Source: Vibrio lentus (GTDB taxonomy: Bacteria; Pseudomonadota; Gammaproteobacteria; Enterobacterales; Vibrionaceae). From it: a DNA stretch of 64,000 nucleotides. Of the stretch, positions 1 through 9,075 are shown piece by piece; position 1 is the first letter of the stretch, and the number at the start of each line of letters is the position of its first letter. The stretch covers positions 160,678 through 224,677 of the forward strand of contig NZ_MCZK01000144.1 in NCBI RefSeq assembly GCF_002875945.1. The letters run 5' to 3'. The position numbers and the translations under genes are program-made. The notes beneath the pieces were generated by a model. The model saw only the letters and a program-made list of their open reading frames with translations, was not told where the DNA came from and made no database searches.

Positions 1-969
1 AAACAGACGCAAACGGCTGATACCACCGTCTGGGAATATGTTTGCACGTACGTGAGTAATCGCACCAAGGTCGTTTATCTCAGAAATGAATTCGTGAATC
101 TCGTGCGCTTGCAGCTTTTGTGCTGGCAACAGTTCACGCCAGAATAGGCTTTGTGTTTCCACTTGATCGTCGGTACCGCCTTTCACGTAAGCGGCTTGAA
201 TTGAGCAGCTGTCAGGGTAGTTACCTTTGAAGTGAGCTGTGTCCACTACGATACGTTCGATGTTACCTGGGTGGCCTAGTGCCACAATTACCCAGTCGTT
301 ACCCGGTGTACGACGACGTGCTGTTTCCCAACCGTCACCCATGTTTTCACCGCGGCCTGGGCCTAAGATGTTGGCTTTGTTGCCGTAGTGCTCATCGCTA
401 CATGCCAATGCTCGGCCACCGTGTTCAACCGATGCTAGGTCGACTTGTTGCTGAGAATCTATTGCTTCCCAATCCACACTTGGTCGGCCATAAACACGTA
501 AGCGAGCGACACCGCCATCTGGGTAGATGTTCAAACGTAGGTGCGTAAATACTTGGTCACTTTCGATTGCTTCAAGATGATGATGATCACCTTGTAGTGC
601 CATTGAAGGCAGAATTTCTTGCCACTCTGTTGAATCAGTTGGCTCACCTTGTGGTGAATAACACGCGTCAATTGATGCCGAAGGTGGGAAGTTACCTGTG
701 AAGAATGAGGTATCAATATCAACGCCAGCAATGGTGCCAGCTAAGCCAAGGCGAACGACACAGTAGTCGTAACCTTCACCGCGTTTGCGTCTGCTTTCCC
801 AACCGTCCATCCACTTGCCGTTATCGTCGTATAAGTCGTCTTTCCACTCTGGTGCTGCGTGGCTGAGTAGACGGCTTTTATCTGCGAAAAAATCATCGGT
901 TGCGAAGGTAGCTTCTGCGCCGAGTTTTTCGTCTGCAAGGTTTATGTACTGTTCAAATTTATGGGTCAT
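1..969 (-). CDS. alc: Allantoicase, C-terminal end cut by the window edge
   Basis: Allantoicase hydrolyses allantoate to ureidoglycolate and urea, the fourth step of uric-acid breakdown, in the cytosol. Reading leftwards from the ATG at 969, 323 codons stay open to the window edge. The two tandem homologous halves of the family are visible: a [10 protein letters not shown] motif near residue 56 and its counterpart DGWETARRR near residue 208, each followed by a TxxFxGNxPxSxSI block ([12 protein letters not shown] and [12 protein letters not shown]). The second half reaches the [12 protein letters not shown] motif, so only a few C-terminal residues are missing. It lies 122 bp downstream of uraD on the same strand and is probably the last or next-to-last gene of the puuE-uraD-alc operon; a ureidoglycolate lyase may follow beyond the edge. 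Confidence 0.93.
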   Translation of the reverse strand, partial: MTHKFEQYINLADEKLGAEATFATDDFFADKSRLLSHAAPEWKDDLYDDNGKWMDGWESRRKRGEGYDYCVVRLGLAGTIAGVDIDTSFFTGNFPPSASIDACYSPQGEPTDSTEWQEILPSMALQGDHHHLEAIESDQVFTHLRLNIYPDGGVARLRVYGRPSVDWEAIDSQQQVDLASVEHGGRALACSDEHYGNKANILGPGRGENMGDGWETARRRTPGNDWVIVALGHPGNIERIVVDTAHFKGNYPDSCSIQAAYVKGGTDDQVETQSLFWRELLPAQKLQAHEIHEFISEINDLGAITHVRANIFPDGGISRLRLF

Positions 970-1091
970 GTCCGTGTAATCCTATGAAATTAATCAAGTA
1001 ATAATAAAATGAGAACTTAGTGGCTTATGTTTTTACGAATCAAACCTTTAGGCACTAAGACTGGGCTGAGATAGCTGTTAACTCCGTTAAC

Positions 1092-1607
1092 TTACATATC
1101 CCAGAGACGAAACATCGCGATCTTGTTGATCTCTTGAATCGCCGTAGCAAACTCAGTTTCACTATCATTTCCTAATCGCATCTCGAACGACTCAAGAATT
1201 TGGTAACGATTGGCTCCCTTCACCGCCATGATAAAAGGGAAATTGAAGCGACTTTTGTAGCTGTTGTTGTAAGAAGTGAATTTTTCAAATTCTTCGGCGT
1301 TACATTGGTCGATGCCCGCCCCCGCTTGTTCTTTGGTCGACGACTCTGTGAGTTCGCCGTTTACTGCTGCTCGACCAGCTAAATCCGGGTGAGCATTGAT
1401 CAAAGCCAATTGTTTGCCTTGGTCTGCACTTAACAAAGTCGATGCCATTTTCAGATGAAGATTCTCGATATGGTCGTCTTCGGCATTCAAACCTTGGTCA
1501 TACACCACTTCTGCAACCCATGGGCTGTGCTCGTAAACATCAGCAAAGTGAGCGACAAACGTATCGCGGTCCATGGTTGTTGGTTGGCATGATCGAAATT
1601 CAGTCAC
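1092..1607 (-). CDS. uraD: 2-oxo-4-hydroxy-4-carboxy-5-ureidoimidazoline (OHCU) decarboxylase
   Basis: UraD decarboxylates OHCU to S-allantoin, following UraH in the uricolytic pathway. The 171-residue protein has the family motifs SPWVAE near the N terminus, the HPDLAG motif with the catalytic histidine, and FPFIMAVKG with the conserved phenylalanines. The frame is open further upstream, but I chose the GTG at 1607 because a perfect AGGAGG Shine-Dalgarno lies 6 bases before it and the resulting length matches the family; the longer version would overlap the end of puuE. It follows puuE by 22 bp on the same strand and is clearly co-transcribed with it. Confidence 0.9.
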   Translation of the reverse strand: MTEFRSCQPTTMDRDTFVAHFADVYEHSPWVAEVVYDQGLNAEDDHIENLHLKMASTLLSADQGKQLALINAHPDLAGRAAVNGELTESSTKEQAGAGIDQCNAEEFEKFTSYNNSYKSRFNFPFIMAVKGANRYQILESFEMRLGNDSETEFATAIQEINKIAMFRLWDM

Positions 1608-1629
1608 GTTAAGCCTCCTTGCTTCACTG

Positions 1630-2568
1630 CTACTTTTGCTGTTGATGATTAGCGTTATTTGGTTGATATGGATGATGTTGGTGCCAGTGGTTGGCAATAT
1701 CGATTCGACGACATAACCACACGCTGTCGTGCTGTTTGACGTAATCTAAGAAACGTCTTAATGCAGCAATACGACCGGGGCGACCAATCAGACGACAATG
1801 CAGCCCAACCGACATCATTTTCGGTGCGGTTTCGCCTTCCATATAAAGGGTGTCAAACGTGTCTTTTAAATATTGGAAGAACTGTTCACCCGAGTTGAAG
1901 CCTTGCGCGGTTGAAAAACGCATGTCGTTCACATCGAGTGTGTATGGGATCACCAATTGCGGATGACCGGTCTCGGCGTGCCAATAAGGCAGGTCATCAT
2001 CATAGGCATCTGAGTCATAAAGAAAGCCGCCTTCTTCTGCGACTAGGCGACGCGTATTTGGACCCGTTCGACCTGTGTACCAACCTTGTGGGCGTTGACC
2101 GGTCACTTGTTGGATGATCTCAATCGCTTTAGTCATGTGGTCGCGCTCTTCAGACTCATCAATGTATTGATAGTCGATCCAACGATAACCGTGACTACAG
2201 ATTTCGTGACCCGCTTCGACCATGGCTTTGGCAACGTCTGGATGACGCTCAATCGCCATTGCAACAGCAAATACGGTCAGTGGAATTTCATATTCATCGA
2301 ACAAGCGAAGAACACGCCACACACCTACACGGCTACCATATTCATAGATGGATTCCATGCTGATGTGACGTTCGCCTTTGATCGGTTGTGCTGACGGGAT
2401 CTCTGAGAGAAAAGCTTCAGACTCGTCGTCTCCATGTAACAAACAACGCTCACCGCCCTCTTCATAGTTCAATACAAAAGAAACCGCGACGCGCGCATTA
2501 CCTGGCCATTGAGGGTTTGGAGGGTTAGCTCCGTAACCGATCAAATTTCTTGAATAATCCTTATTCAT
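1630..2568 (-). CDS. puuE: Allantoinase of the polysaccharide-deacetylase type (PuuE)
   Basis: PuuE opens the hydantoin ring of allantoin to give allantoate. It belongs to the metal-independent branch with a polysaccharide-deacetylase fold and is unrelated to the amidohydrolase AllB. The 312-residue protein starts with the typical NLIGYGANPPNPQWPG block, followed by NYEEGGE, YGSRVGVWR, the HEICSHGYRW motif near residue 120 and the GWYTGRTGPNTR motif near residue 160. It is the first gene of the puuE-uraD-alc operon and is divergent from uraH. A 12-bp palindrome 111 bp upstream of its start is a likely operator. Confidence 0.93.
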   Translation of the reverse strand: MNKDYSRNLIGYGANPPNPQWPGNARVAVSFVLNYEEGGERCLLHGDDESEAFLSEIPSAQPIKGERHISMESIYEYGSRVGVWRVLRLFDEYEIPLTVFAVAMAIERHPDVAKAMVEAGHEICSHGYRWIDYQYIDESEERDHMTKAIEIIQQVTGQRPQGWYTGRTGPNTRRLVAEEGGFLYDSDAYDDDLPYWHAETGHPQLVIPYTLDVNDMRFSTAQGFNSGEQFFQYLKDTFDTLYMEGETAPKMMSVGLHCRLIGRPGRIAALRRFLDYVKQHDSVWLCRRIDIANHWHQHHPYQPNNANHQQQK

Positions 2569-2678
2569 CCAAGTACTCCTAACATAAGTGGTTGGCTTAG
2601 CCGCTCTTTAAGTAAGTCGCCAAATGATTCAACCAAATGGATTCTCGATAAACAGAGCAACCTTACCCCTGTACATTT

Positions 2679-2690
2679 ATTGTATACAAT
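2679..2690. promoter_or_regulatory. Operator-like palindrome ATTGTATACAAT
   Basis: A perfect 12-bp inverted repeat, 111 bp upstream of puuE. The identical 12-mer lies upstream of gcl (26908-26919), and a version with the same 10-bp core lies upstream of aceB (27162-27173). Palindromes with a TGTATACA core are typical of FadR-type GntR regulators, but no such regulator lies in the window, so the binding protein is unknown. Confidence 0.55.
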
Positions 2691-2860
2691 TATTTATCTC
2701 AATGTAAAGATTTTGTTATTAAAGTTAAATTTACGCACCTTTAACAATTAAAAACAACAACTTAATAAAACCAAAGCTCACCAAAAAACGATAATCTAGA
2801 TCTATAAAGTCAGAAAAAACGACACAATGGTTAACATTTTTCCAACAATTCGCTTTACTA

Positions 2861-2872
2861 ATTGTGTACAGT
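2861..2872. promoter_or_regulatory. Degenerate copy of the shared operator
   Basis: ATTGTGTACAGT matches the shared palindrome ATTGTATACAAT at 10 of 12 positions. It lies 108 bp upstream of uraH, so it could be the uraH-side operator of the divergent region. It is weaker evidence than the perfect copies. Confidence 0.3.
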
Positions 2873-2979
2873 TCGTACATAGTTAGTGATAACAAAGTGA
2901 CCAGTTGCATTCTTTGCAAGGTCGAAACAGACAGATAAACCACGGAACAGAGGAGCGCCAAAAGCGCTATTAAAGGACT

Positions 2980-3333
2980 ATGGGAAGATTAACAACACAC
3001 GTATTAGACACGACTCACGGCTTACCGGGCGCAGAGATCAAGGTAGAGCTTTATAAGGTCAATGAAGGCTCAACAGAAAAGCTGGCGACGGTAGTCACTA
3101 ACTCCGATGGCCGAACCGATGCGCCAATTCTGGCAGGGAATGATTTCCGTCCGGGGAAATATCAATTGGTGTTCTACGTTGCGGATTATTACAAAAGCAA
3201 AGGTGTGGAATTGGATGGCGTGCCTTTTCTAGACGATGTGGTTATTCGTTTCGGCTTAGATGATCCAGAAGCGCATTATCACGTTCCTCTTCTCGTCTCA
3301 CCTTACAGTTTCTCAACCTATAGGGGCAGTTAG
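2980..3333 (+). CDS. uraH: 5-hydroxyisourate hydrolase (transthyretin-like)
   Basis: UraH hydrolyses 5-hydroxyisourate, the product of urate oxidation, to OHCU, the substrate of UraD. The 117-residue protein has the transthyretin-like family signature LTTHVLDTTHG at the N terminus, with a catalytic histidine, a second conserved block around GRTDAPIL, and the diagnostic C-terminal tetrapeptide YRGS. An AAAGGA ribosome site sits just before the ATG. It carries no periplasmic signal peptide, so it acts in the cytosol. No urate-oxidising enzyme is in the window and it must be encoded elsewhere. Confidence 0.94.
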   Translation: MGRLTTHVLDTTHGLPGAEIKVELYKVNEGSTEKLATVVTNSDGRTDAPILAGNDFRPGKYQLVFYVADYYKSKGVELDGVPFLDDVVIRFGLDDPEAHYHVPLLVSPYSFSTYRGS

Positions 3334-3449
3334 TCCCGTGACCTAGCACTTCGAACTAGGCTCACCCATCGAATAATAAACAGATTCGTGCGTGCATCTA
3401 AAATGATGCGCGCTCATTAAGCACGCTCATACAAAAATACTAACAACGT

Positions 3450-3565
3450 TAATAGTTAGAGATTAATAGCTAGAAAACAGATGGTTAGAAACCAATGGCT
3501 AGAAAATGAATAGCTAGGGAGTTAACCGTTAGGAAACTAATAAATAGAGAGCTAGTGGCTAGGAA
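3450..3565. repeat. Degenerate 14-15 bp tandem repeat
   Basis: Eight imperfect units each contain a gYTAG core preceded by AAT or a related triplet. The cores begin at 3455, 3469, 3484, 3498, 3513, 3528, 3543 and 3558, so the period is 14 or 15 bp throughout. The array fills most of the gap between uraH and the first permease and is not coding. Confidence 0.65.
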
Positions 3566-3638
3566 AAAACCTTAAAACTTAATATTGAAATCTCGCTGTA
3601 TTCAATAAATGGATCACAACATAAAAGGACTTGCTGAC

Positions 3639-4982
3639 ATGAGTGAGAGTAAAACAGAAATACTCAACCAAGATGCGAATAACGGATTTTTAGAGAAACT
3701 CTTTAAAATTAAGGCCCACGGAAGCAGTGTAAAAAATGAGTTAGTCGGCGGTGTCACCACCTTCGCGACCATGGCTTACATTATCTTCGTTAACCCTCAA
3801 ATTATGGCCGCATCGGGTATGGATGCAGGCGCCGTATTCGTCGCAACCTGTATTGGTGCTGCGATCGGTTGTTTGTTAATGGGTTTATTTGCCAACTGGC
3901 CTGTCGGCCTTGCACCGGGCATGGGCTTGAACGCCTTCTTCTCGTTCACGGTAGTAAGCGAAATGGGTTACAGCTGGGAAGTCGCACTGGGTGCGGTGTT
4001 TATCTCAGGTATCTTGTTTGTCGGGATGAGTTTCTACAAAGTCCGCCAATGGATCATTGAAAGTATCCCTGTGAGTCTGCGTTACTCCATGACAGCGGGT
4101 GTTGGTTTGTTCTTAGGTCTAATCGGCCTAAAAACAGCGGGTATTGTCGTCGAAAACCCAGCAACTTTGGTTTCTCTAGGTGACTTCACTAAACCAGAAG
4201 CGCTACTGGCTGCTATCGCGTTCCTTATTATCGCGGTACTCAGTGAGCGTAAAGTATTTGGTGCAGTGCTGATCGGTATTTTGAGTGTAACGCTTGTCGG
4301 TATGATGCTTGGCTTAGTGCATTACAACGGCTTCTTCGCGGCTCCACCAAGCTTAGCGCCTACGTTCCTAAAAATGGACATTATGGGCGCTCTCGATGTT
4401 TCAATGATCAGCGTTATCTTGGCTTTCCTTTTTGTAAACATGTTCGATACCGCGGGTACTTTGATGGGCGTGGCTGAGCGTGCAAACCTGACCAATCCTG
4501 AAACGGGAAAAATTGAAGGACTAAGCAAAGCGCTTAAAGCCGACAGTATTTCAAGTGTGGCGGGTGCGTGTGTGGGTTGTCCACCAGTAACCAGTTATGT
4601 AGAAAGTGCAGCCGGTGTTGCGGCAGGCGCACGAACAGGTCTATCTGCGATTGTGGTTGGCGTGTTGTTCTTAGCTGCGATTTTCCTATCTCCACTTGCA
4701 GGCATGATCCCCGCTTACGCAACCTCTGGCGCGTTGATTTATGTCGCTTTCGTAATGATGAGCAGCATGCAGCACGTCGATTGGAAAGACTTCACCAACG
4801 GCGCACCTGCAGCCATTACCGCACTAATGATGCCTTTGACCTTCTCTATCGCGAATGGTATCGCACTGGGTTTCATTACCTACACAGTGCTTAAGCTGGC
4901 GACAGGCAAAACAAAAGATGTCTCAATTTCGATGTACTTCTTAGCCGCGATTTTTGTCGCTAAGCTGGTCTTCATCGGCTAA
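3639..4982 (+). CDS. NCS2 purine permease, AzgA-like (adenine/guanine/hypoxanthine type)
   Basis: Predicted inner-membrane proton symporter for purine bases, in the AzgA-like branch of the NCS2 family. The protein has about a dozen hydrophobic segments and the branch motifs NPQIMAASGMDAGAVFVAT, a GLAPGMGLNAFFSF block, FVNMFDTAGTLMGVAERA and the CPPVTSYVESAAGVAAGARTG block. I chose the ATG at 3639 because an AAAAGGA site precedes it; an ATG at 3609 would add 10 residues without a good ribosome site. The pairing with uraH and a urate-type permease points to purine uptake; guanine or hypoxanthine are the likeliest substrates, but this is inferred. Confidence 0.88.
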   Translation: MSESKTEILNQDANNGFLEKLFKIKAHGSSVKNELVGGVTTFATMAYIIFVNPQIMAASGMDAGAVFVATCIGAAIGCLLMGLFANWPVGLAPGMGLNAFFSFTVVSEMGYSWEVALGAVFISGILFVGMSFYKVRQWIIESIPVSLRYSMTAGVGLFLGLIGLKTAGIVVENPATLVSLGDFTKPEALLAAIAFLIIAVLSERKVFGAVLIGILSVTLVGMMLGLVHYNGFFAAPPSLAPTFLKMDIMGALDVSMISVILAFLFVNMFDTAGTLMGVAERANLTNPETGKIEGLSKALKADSISSVAGACVGCPPVTSYVESAAGVAAGARTGLSAIVVGVLFLAAIFLSPLAGMIPAYATSGALIYVAFVMMSSMQHVDWKDFTNGAPAAITALMMPLTFSIANGIALGFITYTVLKLATGKTKDVSISMYFLAAIFVAKLVFIG

Positions 4983-5303
4983 TCACCCAACGTAGCTATC
5001 ACTTGGCTTGTTCGCAGGCCAAGCGATAGACGAATGCAATAAATAAGATAAGTAAGCCGCTATATCAATAAGGAAATAATTAACAAGAAGCAACATAAGT
5101 AACATAAGTAACAGGAAGCAATGTAAGTATTAATGAAAATAAGCAGTAACCAAATTTTCAAGAAAAAGCTAATAGTACTGATGAGTAGAGAGCAGATGCA
5201 CCACTGATTCGGTACACCTTTTTTATGACCCTACGCAGTTTGTAGAAGTCATTATTTGACCGTCATTCGCCTGTAAACGGAAACGCAGGCAGAGGAATAT
5301 CAA
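4983..5303. other. Intergenic region with a stem-loop
   Basis: Just after the AzgA-like gene there is an imperfect hairpin at 4996-5029 (arms CTATCACTTGGC and GCCAAGCGATAG, one mismatch). It lacks a following T run, so it may stabilise the message end rather than terminate alone. A short repetition of AACATAAGT lies around 5090-5115. No gene is visible in this stretch. Confidence 0.4.
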
Positions 5304-6755
5304 ATGAAACTTCTGTACACCCTAAATGAAAGACCGCCTCACGGCTTAACCTTTTTACTCGCTTTACAGCACATGCTCGCCTCGATTGGTGGCATTGTGG
5401 CTGTTCCCCTCATTGTCGGCGCTTCTATCGGCCTACCTAACACAGAGATCGTCTCGCTGATCAATGCTGCGCTACTGGCGTCAGGTATTGTAACCGTCGC
5501 TCAATGTCTCGGCTTTGGCCCTATTGGCATTCGACTGCCCGTGGTGATGGGTTCGAGCTTTGCCTTTTTAGGTGTGGCGATTTCCATCGGTAACGAAGGT
5601 GGTGTCGCCGCTATCATGGGCTCGGCGCTTATCGGCTCGTTTGTCGTGATTGGTGCCAGCTTCTATATGGACAAGGTTCGGAAGCTGTTCCCAACCGTGG
5701 TAAGTGGTGTTGTGGTTACCCTAATCGGCTTAACCATTTTACCGGTTGCCATGAATTGGGTCGGCGATTCTCCTGCCAACACTGAACAATTCGCGACGCT
5801 ACCAAAACTGTTTCTAGCACTGGTCTCTTTAGGGATTGTGGTCGGCGTATCGGTTTACTGTAAAGGTGCAGTTGCCGCTTCAGCCATCGTGATTGGTTTA
5901 GCAGGTGGTTACATCGTTGCGCTATCGCTCGGCATGGTCGATCTTGAGCAAATCAGCTCTGCTGCTTGGGTTGGCGGACCTGAACCCTTCAAATATGGCT
6001 TTACCTTTTCTGCCAGTGCCATCATCAGTATGAGCTTGGTGTACATCGTGGTGATCGCCGAAGCAACGGGCGATTTCATGGCATTGGGCAACAACTGCCA
6101 AACCCAAGTCAGTGGTAAAGATCTAAAACGTGGGCTGCTAGGCGATGGCCTTGGTAGTACGCTCTCTTCTATTTTAACAGCGATGCCATTGGCGTCATTC
6201 AGCCAAAACGTCGGCATTGTAGGCATCACAGGTGTAGCAAGTCGCTATGTAGTGGCTGCAACCGGTGGTTTACTAATTTTAGGCGGTTTATTCCCGAAAT
6301 TAGCCGCTATTGCTGTCACGATTCCAAAACCTGTTCTAGGTGGTGTGGGCTTTGTGATGTTCGGTATGATTGCTTACGCGGGCATCCGCATGTTGATCAA
6401 AGCCGCAGACACCAAACGAAATGCCTTGGTAATCTGTGTAGGTTTGGCGTCTGGCTTGGCGGTAACTTTCGAACCAAGACTGCTGCAACACTTACCGCAT
6501 GACTTGGCCAACTTCCTTCACTCCGGCATTACCACGGGCACCATCATGACGGTTCTGCTAAACCTTGTGTTACCAAAATCATCAAAAGCTGAAGAACAAG
6601 AAGCGTTAGCCGAGAGCCAAGCGCAAGTTGAGCTAGAAATGAAAGAACAGGCTGAAGAAGAGCTACACTCAGACGAGCAATTAGAGATTCAACAAGCAAG
6701 TACAGAAGCAGATGTTCAAGCGGCTTCAGAAAACCCTGAGCCAAAAACGAACTAG
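5304..6755 (+). CDS. NCS2 permease for uric acid / xanthine
   Basis: Proton-driven uptake of urate or xanthine across the inner membrane. The 483-residue protein is in the nucleobase:cation symporter-2 branch that includes UacT, XanP and UapA: the LALQHMLA motif with the conserved QH in TM1, the substrate-site glutamate in IAEATGDF of TM8, and the NCS2 signature around ASFSQNVGIVGITGVASR. The ATG at 5304 follows an AGAGGAAT site. Beyond the last membrane segment there is an unusual tail of about 65 residues, rich in Glu and Gln, predicted to be helical and cytoplasmic. Context among uricolytic genes favours urate as the substrate. Confidence 0.88.
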   Translation: MKLLYTLNERPPHGLTFLLALQHMLASIGGIVAVPLIVGASIGLPNTEIVSLINAALLASGIVTVAQCLGFGPIGIRLPVVMGSSFAFLGVAISIGNEGGVAAIMGSALIGSFVVIGASFYMDKVRKLFPTVVSGVVVTLIGLTILPVAMNWVGDSPANTEQFATLPKLFLALVSLGIVVGVSVYCKGAVAASAIVIGLAGGYIVALSLGMVDLEQISSAAWVGGPEPFKYGFTFSASAIISMSLVYIVVIAEATGDFMALGNNCQTQVSGKDLKRGLLGDGLGSTLSSILTAMPLASFSQNVGIVGITGVASRYVVAATGGLLILGGLFPKLAAIAVTIPKPVLGGVGFVMFGMIAYAGIRMLIKAADTKRNALVICVGLASGLAVTFEPRLLQHLPHDLANFLHSGITTGTIMTVLLNLVLPKSSKAEEQEALAESQAQVELEMKEQAEEELHSDEQLEIQQASTEADVQAASENPEPKTN

Positions 6756-6944
6756 CTGGTTCTCGAACTAACTAAGTCTCAAACTAACTAGTTCACAGGC
6801 TAACGTAAAACCGATTTCCGTAGGATCAGGGCTGATTAGAACATCGAACGTTTTAACGACCCTGATTCGAATTTATCTTTCACTACAAATACCAATAAAG
6901 ACCCTCTTCCCTGAAAAGGCTGAGATGGCTAAGGACTACTATGA

Positions 6945-8309
6945 ATGGAAACCATCTGGATTAAGAATCCTCTCGCAATCTACACTGGCTCACTGGCTGA
7001 TGCAGAAGGCGGTATTGTCATTAAAGGCAATAAAGTCATTGAATTGGTTGGCAAACACAAAGAGCCGACCTTACCCGTAGATTACAGCGTCGACGCCTCT
7101 CGTCATGTTGTAACTCCTGGGCTTATCAATGCGCACCACCACTTCTATCAAACCCTAACGCGTGCCTACCCCGGCGCACTGAATAAAGAACTCTTCCATT
7201 GGCTACAAAGCCTCTACCCTGTTTGGGCTAACCTCGATTCTGAGATGATGAGCCTTGCTACAGAATTGGCTCTGGTTGAGCTTATGATGTCGGGCTGTAC
7301 TACCGCGTCAGACCATCATTACTTGCTACCAAACGGGCTTGAGCATGCTATTGATTTGCAAGTCGAGGCCGCAGAGAAACTAGGCGTTAGAGCCATATTT
7401 ACTCGAGGTTCCATGAGCTTAGGGGAAGATGAAGGTGGACTACCTCCAAGACACACCATTCAAACTGAACAAACCATCATCGACGATAGCCAACGCTTGA
7501 TTCGTGATTACCACCAGCGTGATGAAGGGGCGATGATTCAAATCGCGCTCGCGCCTTGTTCGCCGTTCTCAGTCACCACTGAGCTAATGAAAGAGACTGC
7601 CAAGATCAGTGAACGTGAGAACGTGATGATGCACACGCACCTATGCGAAACGCTCGATGAAGAGGATTTCTGTATTGAGAAGTTTGGCTTGCGCCCTGTC
7701 GATTATCTGGAAGATGTGGGCTGGCTCAACGAACGCACTTGGCTCGCTCATGGTATTCACTTCAACCCAGAAGAGATCAAGCGTTTGGGCAAAGCAGACA
7801 TTGGCATCAGCCACTGCCCGACGTCCAACATGATGTTGGCTTCCGGTATTTGTAAGAACAACGATCTTGAAGCCGCTGGCGTAAAAGTCGGACTGGGTGT
7901 GGATGGTTCCGCCTCAAACGACGGTTCGAACATGATTGCCGAAGTGCGCATGGCGATGTATCTACAACGTCTGCAATATGGCTCTGCCAATGTTTCACAC
8001 TTTGACGCACTGCGCTGGGCGACATCAGGCTCGGCACGCGCAATGGGCAGAACCGACATTGGTACGCTAGAGGTCGGTAAACAAGCCGACATCGCGATGT
8101 TCAAGCTCGATGACATTCGTTTCTCTGGCAGCCACGATCCACTGGCTGCATTATTACTTTGTGGCGCTCAACAAGCGGATAAAGTGATGGTAGCCGGAAA
8201 ATGGCGAGTTAACGATGGCGCCGTGATTGGCGTCGACATGGAGCAACTGATGCACCGCCACCACGCAGCAGCGATGAAGCTTGGTAAATTGGCGATGAAT
8301 AACAATTAG
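6945..8309 (+). CDS. 8-oxoguanine deaminase (amidohydrolase superfamily)
   Basis: The family deaminates 8-oxoguanine to uric acid, which feeds directly into the pathway of the neighbouring genes. The 454-residue protein keeps the metal and active-site motifs of the superfamily: NAHHHFYQTLTRA near residue 63, HTHL near 230, AHGIHF near 267 and the GLGVDGSASNDGSN block near 320. The HHHFYQTLTRA, GSMSLGEDEGGLPP and LAPCSPFSVT stretches separate this branch from guanine deaminase and from triazine hydrolases, though I judge this by recognition only. It is preceded by a TAAGGACT site and lies 190 bp after the urate-type permease on the same strand. Confidence 0.82.
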   Translation: METIWIKNPLAIYTGSLADAEGGIVIKGNKVIELVGKHKEPTLPVDYSVDASRHVVTPGLINAHHHFYQTLTRAYPGALNKELFHWLQSLYPVWANLDSEMMSLATELALVELMMSGCTTASDHHYLLPNGLEHAIDLQVEAAEKLGVRAIFTRGSMSLGEDEGGLPPRHTIQTEQTIIDDSQRLIRDYHQRDEGAMIQIALAPCSPFSVTTELMKETAKISERENVMMHTHLCETLDEEDFCIEKFGLRPVDYLEDVGWLNERTWLAHGIHFNPEEIKRLGKADIGISHCPTSNMMLASGICKNNDLEAAGVKVGLGVDGSASNDGSNMIAEVRMAMYLQRLQYGSANVSHFDALRWATSGSARAMGRTDIGTLEVGKQADIAMFKLDDIRFSGSHDPLAALLLCGAQQADKVMVAGKWRVNDGAVIGVDMEQLMHRHHAAAMKLGKLAMNNN

Positions 8310-8318
8310 TTGAAGTAC

Positions 8319-8365
8319 TTGCCCATCAAACACTGCAAGCTAAATCGTGTGGCTTTGATGGGCAA
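8319..8365 (+). terminator. Stem-loop after the 8-oxoguanine deaminase gene
   Basis: Perfect 12-bp arms TTGCCCATCAAA and TTTGATGGGCAA enclose a 23-base loop beginning 10 bp after the stop codon. No T run follows, so it is a transcript-end hairpin rather than a textbook intrinsic terminator. It marks the end of the uricolytic block. Confidence 0.5.
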
Positions 8366-9075
8366 ACATCCAGAACATCCACAAAAATTCGAAAATATCG
8401 CAAACATTCTAAAACCCCATGAACATGATGTCCTCTCAATCTACGTATCTATCTATTTCCTAAAATAATTCCAGCCTTAATAAATCCAAAACAACGTTAC
8501 TAATTAAAGAGAATCTAATTTAACTTCATCTAATATAATTTCCACTAATAAAACACTCACTAATAAAAACCACTAACAGAACCTTCCTTAATATAAAACC
8601 TGAACATTATCTGGCACAGATCAAATTTAAAACGCTCGTTCTATTTATATATTCATCAAATTAATCAACAGATTTAGTAATAATGGAAATTATGAGGATA
8701 ATTATACTTCTATCACTTATCGCATTTATGAATAGAATAAAAACCTCTCGAGACCTTTCCATACCTAGCCTGACAAAAGACACAAGAGTAGTGACTTAAA
8801 TATCATTAAATTCAATAGATCAACAATCAATCAATATGAATTCAAATGTGTGATCTAAATAGAACTTTTCATTATAAATCTACTATAGATTGACCAAATC
8901 TTATAAAAACAAAAAACACATTAAAGGAGTCAATTTTAAAAACAAAAAAATAATTATAAGAATAACAATATAAAACTATTCAATAACCCTTCATAAATAT
9001 TTAAAAATGCCATCGAATGGTAGGGGGATTATTGTCTTTGTAAAAAGCTAATAACAAATCTAACAGGGCTAAACG
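8366..9075. other. Long AT-rich leader upstream of the XaxA-like gene
   Basis: Over 700 bp with strikingly low GC content compared with the genes on either side, including repeated CACTAATAAAA-like stretches around 8540-8580. I see no convincing gene. A 38-codon frame at 8683-8799 has a hydrophobic start but little support. The stretch presumably carries the promoter of the toxin-like genes and, by composition, may mark the left edge of acquired DNA. Confidence 0.5.

Larger units (their letters stand above)
2569..2979. promoter_or_regulatory. Divergent puuE / uraH control region
   Basis: This 411-bp gap separates two divergently transcribed purine-catabolic units and must carry both promoters. 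It is AT-rich in its right half. It contains one perfect palindrome (2679-2690) and one degenerate copy (2861-2872), described separately. I see no gene in it; a 76-codon frame on the minus strand has no coding character. Confidence 0.6.

Noticed and set aside
1608..1697. Longer uraD start that would add 30 residues
   Set aside because: It overlaps puuE, lacks a ribosome site, and exceeds the family length; the GTG with AGGAGG at 1607 is better.
2731..2961. A 76-codon minus-strand frame between puuE and uraH
   Set aside because: No family motif or ribosome site, AT-rich, and it occupies the divergent control region.
8683..8799. A 38-codon small ORF with a hydrophobic start in the AT-rich leader
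   Set aside because: No good ribosome site and composition typical of chance frames in AT-rich DNA; conservation would be needed.
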